From assembly GCA_003527405.1 (NCBI GenBank), contig DPXH01000178.1, positions 1 to 8,352 on the forward strand: 8,352 bases of DNA, written 5' to 3'. Positions 1-7,763 of the stretch are shown here, piece by piece. The translations under genes were made by a program, and so were the position numbers. The stretch is from Candidatus Sediminicultor tertius (lineage in GTDB: Bacteria; Atribacterota; Phoenicimicrobiia; Phoenicimicrobiales; Phoenicimicrobiaceae). Within the stretch, counting starts at the first letter, position 1; every line of letters starts with the position of its first letter. The notes under the pieces were generated by a model. The model was not told the DNA's origin. It did no database searches and saw only the letters and a program-made list of their open reading frames with translations.

Positions 1-596
1 AAATTTTCAAAGTACCTGGTTACCGATGACAGACTATGCTTGGTCTTTAGGACTACCTCGGTGGGCTGATATCTTTTTAGGAGTAGTTCAATGATTCTTG
101 CTTTATGAGATATCCCGGGTCCGATATCTTTGATCTCACCTCGGGTAGGTATGCTGTCACCCCTTGCTTTTATTCTTTTGACGATTCTCTTTACCGTAGA
201 CTTATCGACAATTAATATCTCAGCAAGATCAGTCTGAGAAAGTAGACCTCCCTGGTGGTGTGCTTCCTCAGAAAGCCTGGCTACCAAAGATTCTCTTAGA
301 GCAGGAATGCCTAGCTTAGCCTTTATTTTCCAGTCTGTATGGCGGTATAGAGTAAGATTTACTGGAATAATCCGACAGTCTTTAATCGGCTTTCCCGCCG
401 GTTCATCCGCTGAGACAGCATAGAATATGATCTGATTGTCAAATCTACAAGCAAGATAATGTTCTTTTACAAAATTATTCACATAGTCCCAGAGTACATC
501 GGTTTCAACTCTTGATAATCCATACCCCTCTATGACATCACGTTTGAAACAGCCCTCTGGTGACTTAACTAAATTATTACAAATAATAATTGTCAT
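1..596 (-). CDS. DUF1670-like helix-turn-helix protein, N-terminal part (runs off left edge)
   Basis: Reading the minus strand from the ATG at 596 gives 198 open codons to the window edge, so the C-terminus is missing. An in-frame TAA lies two codons upstream, so this ATG is the only usual start codon available, and AAGGAGGT sits 8 bases before it. The segment around residues 64-80 (DEPAGKP, then IIPVNLTL), HHQGGLLSQTDLAEIL at 113-128, and PTRGEIKDIGPGISHKA at 150-166 match my memory of the DUF1670 family; this is recognition by eye. Residues 119-142 look like a helix-turn-helix (LAEIL, then KSTVKRIVKRI), and 165-195 looks like a second one. The family's biochemical role is not known to me; DNA binding is an inference. 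The gene has its own -10 box and higher G+C (about 40-50% in the lines counted) than the RT gene next to it (about 30%). It is therefore probably a separate transcription unit of different origin from the operon. Confidence 0.75.
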   Translation of the reverse strand, partial: MTIIICNNLVKSPEGCFKRDVIEGYGLSRVETDVLWDYVNNFVKEHYLACRFDNQIIFYAVSADEPAGKPIKDCRIIPVNLTLYRHTDWKIKAKLGIPALRESLVARLSEEAHHQGGLLSQTDLAEILIVDKSTVKRIVKRIKARGDSIPTRGEIKDIGPGISHKARIIELLLKRYQPTEVVLKTKHSLSSVTRYFEN

Positions 597-604
597 GTCA
601 TATT

Positions 605-612
605 ACCTCCTT
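605..612 (-). promoter_or_regulatory. Shine-Dalgarno site of the DUF1670-like gene
   Basis: AAGGAGGT is a near-perfect match to the anti-Shine-Dalgarno and lies 8 bases upstream of the ATG at 596. It fixes the start. A second ATG at 601 is followed after one codon by TGA and cannot be the start of the long frame. Confidence 0.85.
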
Positions 613-624
613 AGTCTATATGTT

Positions 625-630
625 ATTATA
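625..630 (-). promoter_or_regulatory. Candidate -10 box for the DUF1670-like gene
   Basis: A perfect TATAAT lies on the minus strand between the RT stop codon and the Shine-Dalgarno site of the next gene. No good -35 hexamer stands 16-18 bases upstream. A start about 7 bases downstream of the box would leave a very short leader. The 77-base gap (597-673) also shows no GC-rich hairpin with a T-run, so read-through from the RT operon is possible. Confidence 0.35.
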
Positions 631-673
631 TTAGCATAGACCTGGGGGCATATGAGCTAATAGGTATTTAGTT

Positions 674-2518
674 TTACGGGTTTAAAATAAAGGATTTATA
701 AATCTGATCAAGCCTATTTTTTAATCTTGGCCAATCTTCATTTTCACAATCCTTTATTTTACTTTCAATAACTGCTTTAAACTTTTCTCTATTTTTTGTA
801 TTTGAAGACGCCTTTAAAAGATCAAGTAAATGGAGATTGTGAATAAAAGTAGGCGCCTTAACACTTCTATTTTTTATTTTTAATAAAAAACGCATATCCA
901 ATTGAGGATCGTTGTGTAACCTTGATAAATACATTCTCAGATACTCCTGATGAGGTGAATTAAAAAGATTTATATTATTAAGAATCCATTTTAATTCATT
1001 CCCTGAATATTGAGTCAGAACAATACAGGAAGCTCTTACAATTTGAGGATTTGCTTCTAATTTTATAATTCTTCCAATAATGATAAGCTCTTCTTCTGAA
1101 AGAGGAAAAGTTCCCAAGCAAAATAAGGCAGCCATACGACAAAACCAATGCAAATTATTATTTTTTGAATCCTCTAATGCTAACTCTTTGAGATTACTAA
1201 TATTATCCCTTGAGTAAGCTGCTAATCTATACATTAGAGATCTGTGATATGGGAAAGTAAAAGTCTTCTCTAATAATCGATTAGTTATTTCTTTCCCATA
1301 ATTTTTTGAAACTACAAAATTTCTCAAATAGGTAAAATTTTTAATAAGTAGTCTGTGAGAAGGATCTTTTAAAAATAGATTAAGTGCAGTCGTAACTGCT
1401 CGATCATCATTAGCTTCTCGTAAAACTGTTAGACAACGAGAATATGGTCGTTGCCATTCAGACAGGTCATTATTATTAAAAGTTGTTTCAAAAAATTCTA
1501 CGGCATTTTCTACTTTATTATCGTTATCTCTATCCATTTTATCAAGCCAAAGCTCAACTTTATCATCAAATATTTCCCTTGCTGGTTTTATGTCAGTTTT
1601 AGCAGATTGAATATTTAAATTGAGATTTCTCAAAACTTTTTCTAATTTAACCAGTGCACTCCGTGCTTCATCTTTATCACTTGTAAATATTTTAATATCA
1701 TCGACATATCTTCCATATTTCGAAATATCTCCTGAAACAGTTTCAATCATTTCTTTATCAAGGGTCATTAAATATAGATTTGAAAGAAAGGAAGAAACAT
1801 CATTTCCTTGTAGTAATCCTATTCCACGAGGTAAATTGCCTGTCGGATTCCAATCCCAATACTCAAGTAATCTGAACAATCGATCAATAAGGTTAAAATG
1901 AGTATCATCATTTAATTTTTCTTTTAATATTTCCCTTAACATATTAAGTGAAATATTTTCGAAATATGCTGTAATATCCGAAACTGCAGCATGTTGATAT
2001 TCTTTAGAGGCTAACATGGATGCTTTATGGAAAGATTTCCAACTTTCAAACCAGCCTGATGGAAATCCTACTTCAACTGCTGTTTCGTCTTCTATATTCT
2101 TATCAATTTTAATATCTTCTTCTGGATTTATTTGATTTAATTTTGCTCTGTCTTTAAAAAGAGGTTCATTAGATTTATTTGCTTTAGGATTAAATCTATA
2201 CGCATAAGCACTATCCGATAAAAGCTTATCTAAAAAAGGTGCTAATTGTTGAGTTATGGCATATAAAACAATTAAATCTACAATTGGGACAACTGTACCG
2301 GGTCGGACTGAATGATCATTTTTAGGAACATTAATTTTAATTATTGGCGCGGGACAATATTGGTTATCTCTAATTTTTGTATGCAAGGATGTTATAACAA
2401 GTTCAATATTCATTTTAATATCTTCATAATTAATTACATCAAATATAAAATCATCTCTAACGTCTATCTTTGCATAACTCCATGCTTTTTTTAGGTTTTT
2501 CTTAGAATACCATTTCAT
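674..2518 (-). CDS. Reverse transcriptase with helical-repeat C-terminus (defence-RT-like)
   Basis: This is a 614-residue RNA-directed DNA polymerase. The early RT motifs lie at about residues 70-110 (RPGTVVPIVDLIVLYAI, later YAYRFN). They are followed by an acidic insertion of about 65 residues at 111-176. Motif A is SDITAYFENIS with Asp181. Motif B is GLLQGNDVSSFLSNLYL at 234-250. The catalytic box YVDD is at 271-274 with Asp273 and Asp274, and the following segment has LNLNIQSAKTDI near 298-310. All three catalytic aspartates are present, so activity is expected. Residues about 330-614 are helix-rich with repeated hydrophobic patterns, for example CRMAALFCLGTF at 460-471 and QIVRASCIVL at 492-501, resembling HEAT-type repeats. 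No maturase, integrase, HNH, CRISPR or nitrilase part is seen. This layout recalls abortive-infection RTs such as AbiA and AbiK, which carry helical C-terminal regions, but I cannot assign a named UG/DRT group. It is the third gene of the hsd operon, 54 bases after the HsdMS stop. Its role in phage defence is inferred from family resemblance and context. Confidence 0.95.
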   Translation of the reverse strand: MKWYSKKNLKKAWSYAKIDVRDDFIFDVINYEDIKMNIELVITSLHTKIRDNQYCPAPIIKINVPKNDHSVRPGTVVPIVDLIVLYAITQQLAPFLDKLLSDSAYAYRFNPKANKSNEPLFKDRAKLNQINPEEDIKIDKNIEDETAVEVGFPSGWFESWKSFHKASMLASKEYQHAAVSDITAYFENISLNMLREILKEKLNDDTHFNLIDRLFRLLEYWDWNPTGNLPRGIGLLQGNDVSSFLSNLYLMTLDKEMIETVSGDISKYGRYVDDIKIFTSDKDEARSALVKLEKVLRNLNLNIQSAKTDIKPAREIFDDKVELWLDKMDRDNDNKVENAVEFFETTFNNNDLSEWQRPYSRCLTVLREANDDRAVTTALNLFLKDPSHRLLIKNFTYLRNFVVSKNYGKEITNRLLEKTFTFPYHRSLMYRLAAYSRDNISNLKELALEDSKNNNLHWFCRMAALFCLGTFPLSEEELIIIGRIIKLEANPQIVRASCIVLTQYSGNELKWILNNINLFNSPHQEYLRMYLSRLHNDPQLDMRFLLKIKNRSVKAPTFIHNLHLLDLLKASSNTKNREKFKAVIESKIKDCENEDWPRLKNRLDQIYKSFILNP

Positions 2519-2529
2519 GCAAAAAATTT

Positions 2530-2537
2530 ACCTCTTT
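2530..2537 (-). promoter_or_regulatory. Shine-Dalgarno site of the reverse transcriptase
   Basis: AAAGAGGT lies 11 bases before the ATG at 2518, slightly farther than ideal. The 54-base gap after the hsdMS stop is very AT-rich, shows no terminator hairpin, and is too short for a retron-type structured RNA. The RT is therefore most likely translated from the hsd transcript. Confidence 0.6.
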
Positions 2538-2572
2538 AATAATTGCTATATTAATTTTATTACTATTACTTA

Positions 2573-5089
2573 CTATTCACCCCATACATCTGCGATTTTA
2601 TCTTTAATTTTATTTTCAAAAATTGTAATTAATTCTTTATTGGCATCAATAACTTTTTGTTCTCTTTCAATTTGAGCAACAATTTGCTGTTGAATTTCTA
2701 TAGGTGGTACAGGTATTTTTATTTTTTTTATTATTGACATATTCAATCCACTTCGCTGGTTATCTCCTGTTAAATTACGTATTTCTAAATACATTCTTTT
2801 CAAAATTACATATAAATATTCAGAAATTACGGTATCTCGGTTTTTTGGAAAAATGGATACTATTGATTGGTTACATGTAGCGTGTGTTCTTAGTAACGCC
2901 ACTGTACCTCTTGTTTTTCCTTGTCCGTTTAAAGCTATTAGAACTGAATCTATTGGTAAATATTTAGCATTTGAATTTTCTAAACCTTTTTGTGTTATTC
3001 TATTTGGACAGTCAAATATTTCTCCTAAATGAACATCCCCAGAAACAATCCATTTTATATTTCCACCATAATATTCTTTAACTGTTGATTTAGGTGTTCC
3101 GCCTGTCATCAAATTACACATTTCCCCAATTTCCATTATTCCCCATTCAGGATCGATTTTGAAGGTTGGTTTGTAGTTTTCTACCACCTGTTTGGCGCCA
3201 TCGATTATTTTCTGATAGCTGTCCAATTCAACAACAATCTGCTCTTGTACTTCGAGAGGGGGAAGGGGAATTCGTATTTTTTTATAAGCGTTTAAATCTA
3301 AATTTCGTATTCCACTAGTTCTATTTTGGCAGTTCTTAGTTATTCCTTGTTGATGCAAATAATGCAAGCATCTCCATAAATAAATCGGATTAATTTTAGA
3401 TTCATTAATTACGCGAATCCTGGCTGTAAAATTGCTATAAGAATAAATTTGTCCATTTTTTTTACAAAACAAAGCAACTCTACCAACTGGTTGAGTTGGC
3501 CCACCACCAGACTTTTCAAGAATAATATCTCCATATTCTAATGTACGGGTTTTAAGCTGACTTATTTCAATTGGATGGACTGCAACATTTGAATAATCTA
3601 AAACCCCGGTTTTTGTAAAATTTGTATTTCGCAAAATACTAACTTTCTTTAAGGGCTCTTTTTTTCCTTTCCACAAACCATTTTTAAAATCGCATAGTTC
3701 TCCAAGTTCTACAAAATCCCACTTTCCGCTATAAACAACTGCTTCTTTATATCTGTCACCGCTTAAATTATAATCACCGCTCTCTGCAATCTTTTCTTTT
3801 TTCACGACATGGGCAAACTTTGCTTCATTTAAATTGAATTCAATTTCTTTGTCTTCAATAATACTCTGTTTATATTTTTTTATAATTTCCGATACCAGCG
3901 GCAAATCATTTTCTTTAATTTTCCTTCTCTGAGCACCTAAACCAAATCCATCATGATTCACTTTGACAAAAAGAATTTTATCGGTTTTTTTAGCTAAGTT
4001 TTTATTTAAAAATAAAATGGATGTTTTAACTCCTGAATATGGATTAAATACTCCAGCGGGTAAAGACACGACTGTAAAAAGTGAATTTTCTATTAACATC
4101 TTACGAAGCTTTTTATAAGCATTTCCAGATTGAAAAATAATACCTTCCGGAACAATAACGCCACCCCTGCCGTTTGGGTTTAAATGTTCAGCAATATAAT
4201 CAACAAAAAGAACTTCTGAACGTTTTGCCTGTATGCTAAATCTTTTATGAGGTTTAATCCCACCTTTTGGGGACATAAACGGGGGATTGGCCAGAATGAT
4301 GTCATAAAACTCATTCCATTTTTCTTCTGAAGCTAAGGTATCGTATTCGTAAATTTTCGGAGCGGGAAATTTATGAAGGTACATATTTACCAAGGATAAT
4401 CTTACCATATCAGGAGAGATATCATAACCGGAAAAGTTATTGATTAATCTCGTTCTTTCATCAGCAGTTAAATTAATTCTACCATCTTTTTTGTTCTTAT
4501 TTTGGATATGATTAAATGAAGAAATTAAAAAACCTGCTGTTCCACATGCAGGGTCCAGGATAGTTTCGGTTTTACACGGATCGACAACTTTCACCATAAA
4601 ATCAATAATATGTCTTGGTGTCCTGAACTGACCTGCATCACCCTGGGAGCCCATAATAGAAAGTAGATATTCAAAAGCATCTCCTAATTTTTCGCTGTGA
4701 TCATATTCGAATTCTCCTATCACTTTCAGAAACATTTTTAAGGTTTCCGGATCACGATAGGGTAAATAAGCATTTTTAAAAATATTCCTAAATAACTGAG
4801 GGATATTCGGGTTATGATTCATTTTTTGTATAGCTTCTCCGTATAAACCGACAAGTTCATATCCGCTCACGCGAGGGTCAAAAATCTTACTCCAGGCATA
4901 CTTTTCATATTCACCCGTAAAAAAGGTTTCCTTTCCTCCCAATTCTTCGGATTGTTTATCCATGTCATCCATAAATTTGTAAATCAAGGCAATGGTAATC
5001 TGTTCAACTTGTGACTTGGGGTCCGGTAATTTTCCCACAAGAATATCTCTTGCTGTATCAATTCGTCTTTTAGTAAGGGTATCCAACAT
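2573..5089 (-). CDS. hsdM-hsdS: Fused type I methyltransferase-specificity subunit (HsdM-HsdS)
   Basis: One 838-residue protein joins two subunits of a type I restriction-modification enzyme. Residues 1-130 fit the helical HsdM N-terminal domain. Residues 150-445 are the N6-adenine methyltransferase: QFRTPRHIIDFMV at 154-166, the SAM-binding motif DPACGTAGF at 179-187, and the catalytic NPPF at 268-271. DYNLSGDRY at 439-447 is a typical HsdM C-terminal signature. The specificity part follows directly. TRD1 spans about 456-605, a conserved helical spacer about 606-640 (IPLPPLEVQEQIV), TRD2 about 648-789, and a second conserved helix about 790-838 (IPVPPIEIQQQIV). The two conserved segments are clear internal repeats, as in normal two-TRD HsdS proteins. 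It should methylate adenines in a bipartite recognition site that cannot be predicted here. The fusion removes the free HsdM that classical R2M2S1 complexes use, so its stoichiometry must differ. The gene starts 14 bases after hsdR, with AGGAG abutting the hsdR stop codon. Confidence 0.96.
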   Translation of the reverse strand: MLDTLTKRRIDTARDILVGKLPDPKSQVEQITIALIYKFMDDMDKQSEELGGKETFFTGEYEKYAWSKIFDPRVSGYELVGLYGEAIQKMNHNPNIPQLFRNIFKNAYLPYRDPETLKMFLKVIGEFEYDHSEKLGDAFEYLLSIMGSQGDAGQFRTPRHIIDFMVKVVDPCKTETILDPACGTAGFLISSFNHIQNKNKKDGRINLTADERTRLINNFSGYDISPDMVRLSLVNMYLHKFPAPKIYEYDTLASEEKWNEFYDIILANPPFMSPKGGIKPHKRFSIQAKRSEVLFVDYIAEHLNPNGRGGVIVPEGIIFQSGNAYKKLRKMLIENSLFTVVSLPAGVFNPYSGVKTSILFLNKNLAKKTDKILFVKVNHDGFGLGAQRRKIKENDLPLVSEIIKKYKQSIIEDKEIEFNLNEAKFAHVVKKEKIAESGDYNLSGDRYKEAVVYSGKWDFVELGELCDFKNGLWKGKKEPLKKVSILRNTNFTKTGVLDYSNVAVHPIEISQLKTRTLEYGDIILEKSGGGPTQPVGRVALFCKKNGQIYSYSNFTARIRVINESKINPIYLWRCLHYLHQQGITKNCQNRTSGIRNLDLNAYKKIRIPLPPLEVQEQIVVELDSYQKIIDGAKQVVENYKPTFKIDPEWGIMEIGEMCNLMTGGTPKSTVKEYYGGNIKWIVSGDVHLGEIFDCPNRITQKGLENSNAKYLPIDSVLIALNGQGKTRGTVALLRTHATCNQSIVSIFPKNRDTVISEYLYVILKRMYLEIRNLTGDNQRSGLNMSIIKKIKIPVPPIEIQQQIVAQIEREQKVIDANKELITIFENKIKDKIADVWGE

Positions 5090-5098
5090 GTTTTAAAT

Positions 5099-5103
5099 CT
5101 CCT
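5099..5103 (-). promoter_or_regulatory. Shine-Dalgarno site of hsdMS, abutting the hsdR stop
   Basis: AGGAG follows immediately after the TAA stop of hsdR (5106-5104) and lies 9 bases before the ATG at 5089. This arrangement lets ribosomes finishing hsdR reinitiate on hsdMS. It ties production of the methylating subunit to that of the restriction subunit. Confidence 0.8.
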
Positions 5104-7626
5104 TTACGCAGCAAAAGTATTTAGAGCAACATAGTCCTTAATGTATTCAACAATCGGATCTTTCCAGCCATCTAATTCTTTCAAATCTTCTATATTAAAT
5201 CTTGGATTGATTGCAAGATTGGCAAATTTTTTCGAATCAATAATTTCTCTTAATTCACCATCTAAAATATAGGCTTTAATAAATTGCCTTATAATATGGA
5301 TGAATTCATTTTTGGGATGATATATAGAAATAAATTTATTTACCTCTTCTTCAAGAAGTTCGTCTTTGGTTTTAAATCTCTTTATCTTCCCGAATATTTT
5401 TTCTAAAATTTCTTGCAAACTTAATCTACGGTCAAGTTTTATAGACTTTCTTAATTTTTCAAGATTAAAATAATCTTCCGGTTTATTAAAAATTGTTTTC
5501 TTTATATGTTCTTCTGCCTCATGAAAATTGCCTTCATCAATCTTCTGTTTGATGTATTCATTGGCTTTAATTGTTTCTTCAAATCTTTCAAAAAGTTTTC
5601 TATCAATTTTCATTCCTTCGAGTCCGATTGTGGTTTCTGCAATGCCTTTTATTGGATCAGGAATAAAACTTTCATATTCTTTTGGGATAGGAGGTGGGAA
5701 GTCTCCATCTTTACTTTTTCCTGTCTCTGGTGGCAATTCGATTACTTCATCATAGTTAAATTTCTCTTCAAAATATTCACAATTTGCAAAGAAATCAAAA
5801 AGTTTAAATCGTTTCTTTCGTTTAGTATATTTTTCTATACCGCTTAATCCATCTCTTTCTGTATACACAAATTCGTATTTACGCGTTCCTCTGCCTTTCA
5901 TTTGAACAAAGTATGAAGGTGAAAAAATAGGTCTCATCAAACATAAATTTAAAATATCTTCACAATCGTACCCAGTGGTCATCATCCCGACAGTAACACA
6001 TACCCTAGTTTTACTGGATTTGTAACCTTCTTTAAAAGATGTATGACCGTTAAGATTATTATTGGCAAAATTGATAGTCATTTGCTGAGCATAAGCAACA
6101 TTAGAGGTAATCTGAACAGCAAAATCAGAGTTGTATTTACCCGGATATAATTTATGAGCAAATCTATTTAAAATTTGCGTTACTTTAGAAGCATGTTTCT
6201 GACTGACACAAAAAACAATACTCTTCCCAATCTCTCCGGTTAAAGGATCTTTTAATGCATTTTCAAAGAAGGTTTTGCATAAGGTAATATTTGTTTTCTC
6301 CGAGTAAAATTTTCTCTCAAAATCCCTTTGGAAGTAGGTCTTTTCCTCTTCTTCTCCTTCTTCATTTTCTACAAGAATAGAATATCCTTTTTCTGATAAA
6401 AGTTCTGTGGTAATATCTGTTCTCGCGTCTAATACAATAGGATTTACCAGATAACCATCTCTTACACCATCTAATAGAGTATATCTGTATGTTGGGTTAG
6501 TCGATTTGCATCCAAACGTTTCATAGGTATCCAGCAGCTGACGCCTCTCTAATTTGCGAGGATCTTTTTCTGCCAATTTTTCTTTATCGATTTTTTTCAA
6601 ATAATCTTTGGGTGTTGCGGTAAGTCCTAATTTATATCCGGTAAAATATTCAAATACCGCACGACTATTACCATTTATGGACCTGTGTGCTTCATCTGAT
6701 ATTACCAAATCAAAATCTGTAGGGGAAAATAGATCTTTATATTTATTATTAAAAAGGAGAGATTGGACTGTTGTGACTACGATTTCTGCTTTTGTCCAGT
6801 CATCTCTGTTCTCTTTATAAATTACACTCTTATAATCATTCTTTAAATATCTAACAAAATTTTTTTGTGCCTGGTCTTCCAATTCCAATCTATCCACAAG
6901 AAAAAGGATTCTTTTGGCATTGCCGGTTCTTAGGAAAAGTTTGATTACGCCTGCTGCTACAAGTGTTTTTCCGGTACCGGTTGCCATTTCGAATAAAAAC
7001 CTGCTTTTACCATCTTTTACTGCATCTTGTAAAGATGTTATGGCTTTTATTTGATAATCTCGTAAAAATTTAAGCTTATTTTCCTCAATAAAAGCACTTC
7101 TCGTGTGTTCGTATATCCAACTGGGGTCACTTTTATAATCAGGTTTCTGAGAAATAACAATATAATCTGCTTCAATACGCTCATTAACTAAATTATTTGG
7201 ATTTGGTTTGAAAGACTTTTTATACTTTATGGAATTGCTTGTGGGGAACGTGGTAATGATGTGTGGATCGCCTAATTCAATATCCCAAAAATAATGCAAA
7301 TTGCCATTTGACAGAATTATAAAGCGAACATTAAGAGCTCTGGCGTATTTACGAGCTTGCTCTTTTCCGTCTAAAGGATTTTTGCCTTCCTTTTTTGCTT
7401 CTAAAACGACCATTGGAAAACCTTGTTCATCTAATAGTAAAAAATCAACATAGCCACTTTTAATCTTTTCAAAATCTTCTCCAAGTTCGTTTAATTTTTG
7501 TTCAGTAATTTTTACATTAGTTTCAAGGCATATGTTTGCTTTTCCTTCAGGGGTATCGAAAAATCTCCATCCTGCTTCTTCAAGAAGTTTATTTATTCGT
7601 ATACGCGCTTTTGCTTCTTTTGGCAT
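5104..7626 (-). CDS. hsdR: Type I restriction enzyme R subunit (HsdR, EcoEI-like)
   Basis: This 840-residue protein is the motor and nuclease subunit of the type I enzyme. It translocates DNA using ATP and cuts unmethylated DNA far from the recognition site. The N-terminal nuclease has the PD-(D/E)XK pattern, with Asp61 in GYVDFLLL and Glu76-Ala-Lys78 in VLEAKKEG, followed by QARKY at 90-94, the QxxxY motif typical of HsdR. The superfamily 2 helicase motifs are all visible: Walker A ATGTGKT at 215-221, DEAH at 311-314, GLTATP at 334-339, VFCVSQKHA at 471-479, GMMTTGYD at 547-554, and QMKGRGTR at 575-582. The C-terminal 170 residues are helical and fit the EcoEI-type R C-terminal domain, which contacts the methyltransferase core. 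It is shorter than EcoKI or EcoR124I HsdR (over 1000 residues), but nothing essential appears missing. It is the first gene of the operon, with the weak site AAAAGGAA before the ATG. R preceding M and S in one operon requires post-transcriptional control of self-restriction. Confidence 0.97.
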   Translation of the reverse strand: MPKEAKARIRINKLLEEAGWRFFDTPEGKANICLETNVKITEQKLNELGEDFEKIKSGYVDFLLLDEQGFPMVVLEAKKEGKNPLDGKEQARKYARALNVRFIILSNGNLHYFWDIELGDPHIITTFPTSNSIKYKKSFKPNPNNLVNERIEADYIVISQKPDYKSDPSWIYEHTRSAFIEENKLKFLRDYQIKAITSLQDAVKDGKSRFLFEMATGTGKTLVAAGVIKLFLRTGNAKRILFLVDRLELEDQAQKNFVRYLKNDYKSVIYKENRDDWTKAEIVVTTVQSLLFNNKYKDLFSPTDFDLVISDEAHRSINGNSRAVFEYFTGYKLGLTATPKDYLKKIDKEKLAEKDPRKLERRQLLDTYETFGCKSTNPTYRYTLLDGVRDGYLVNPIVLDARTDITTELLSEKGYSILVENEEGEEEEKTYFQRDFERKFYSEKTNITLCKTFFENALKDPLTGEIGKSIVFCVSQKHASKVTQILNRFAHKLYPGKYNSDFAVQITSNVAYAQQMTINFANNNLNGHTSFKEGYKSSKTRVCVTVGMMTTGYDCEDILNLCLMRPIFSPSYFVQMKGRGTRKYEFVYTERDGLSGIEKYTKRKKRFKLFDFFANCEYFEEKFNYDEVIELPPETGKSKDGDFPPPIPKEYESFIPDPIKGIAETTIGLEGMKIDRKLFERFEETIKANEYIKQKIDEGNFHEAEEHIKKTIFNKPEDYFNLEKLRKSIKLDRRLSLQEILEKIFGKIKRFKTKDELLEEEVNKFISIYHPKNEFIHIIRQFIKAYILDGELREIIDSKKFANLAINPRFNIEDLKELDGWKDPIVEYIKDYVALNTFAA

Positions 7627-7696
7627 ATTGTTTAATTCCTTTTAAATATATTTTAAATGACAGTTGGTTAGGATTTTTGTTTGCAATATGCTTGTA

Positions 7697-7725
7697 ATAT
7701 TATAATACAACAAAAGTTATGTAAA
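7697..7725 (-). promoter_or_regulatory. Candidate sigma-70-type promoter of the hsdR-hsdMS-RT operon
   Basis: On the minus strand TTTACA (7720-7725) stands 17 bases from TAATAT (7697-7702). A perfect TATAAT overlaps at 7699-7704, but with a 15-base spacer. Either reading puts transcription start near 7690, with a leader of about 60-65 bases. The -10 region lies in a near-palindrome at 7694-7708 (GTATTATAATATTAC, two mismatches at the centre) that could serve as an operator, though AT-rich DNA gives such patterns easily. Confidence 0.5.
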
Positions 7726-7763
7726 ATCCTTCTTTTTTCCTCTTTCTTCGGTTGTAATAATTA

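Noticed and set aside
1620..1901. Plus-strand open frame opposite the RT motifs
   Set aside because: It is antisense to the conserved RT catalytic core, whose coding is certain, and has no family resemblance.
674..2518. Group II intron or retron identity for the RT
   Set aside because: No maturase or HNH sequence, no intron ends, and no flanking space for intron or msr-msd RNA; the long helical C-terminus fits the Abi/UG type better.
2722..3463. T8 tracts at 2722-2729 and 3456-3463 within the specificity region as phase-variation switches
   Set aside because: Runs of eight encode ordinary lysine codons in AT-rich DNA, and the protein is intact. There is no longer tract or tandem repeat typical of phase-variable hsd genes.
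5506..5847. Two overlapping plus-strand open frames opposite hsdR
   Set aside because: They are antisense to the HsdR C-terminal region and phenylalanine/serine-rich, as expected for the complement of lysine-rich AT-rich coding DNA.
6608..6820. Plus-strand open frame opposite the HsdR helicase motifs
   Set aside because: It lies opposite conserved DEAH and TATP motifs and has no support of its own.
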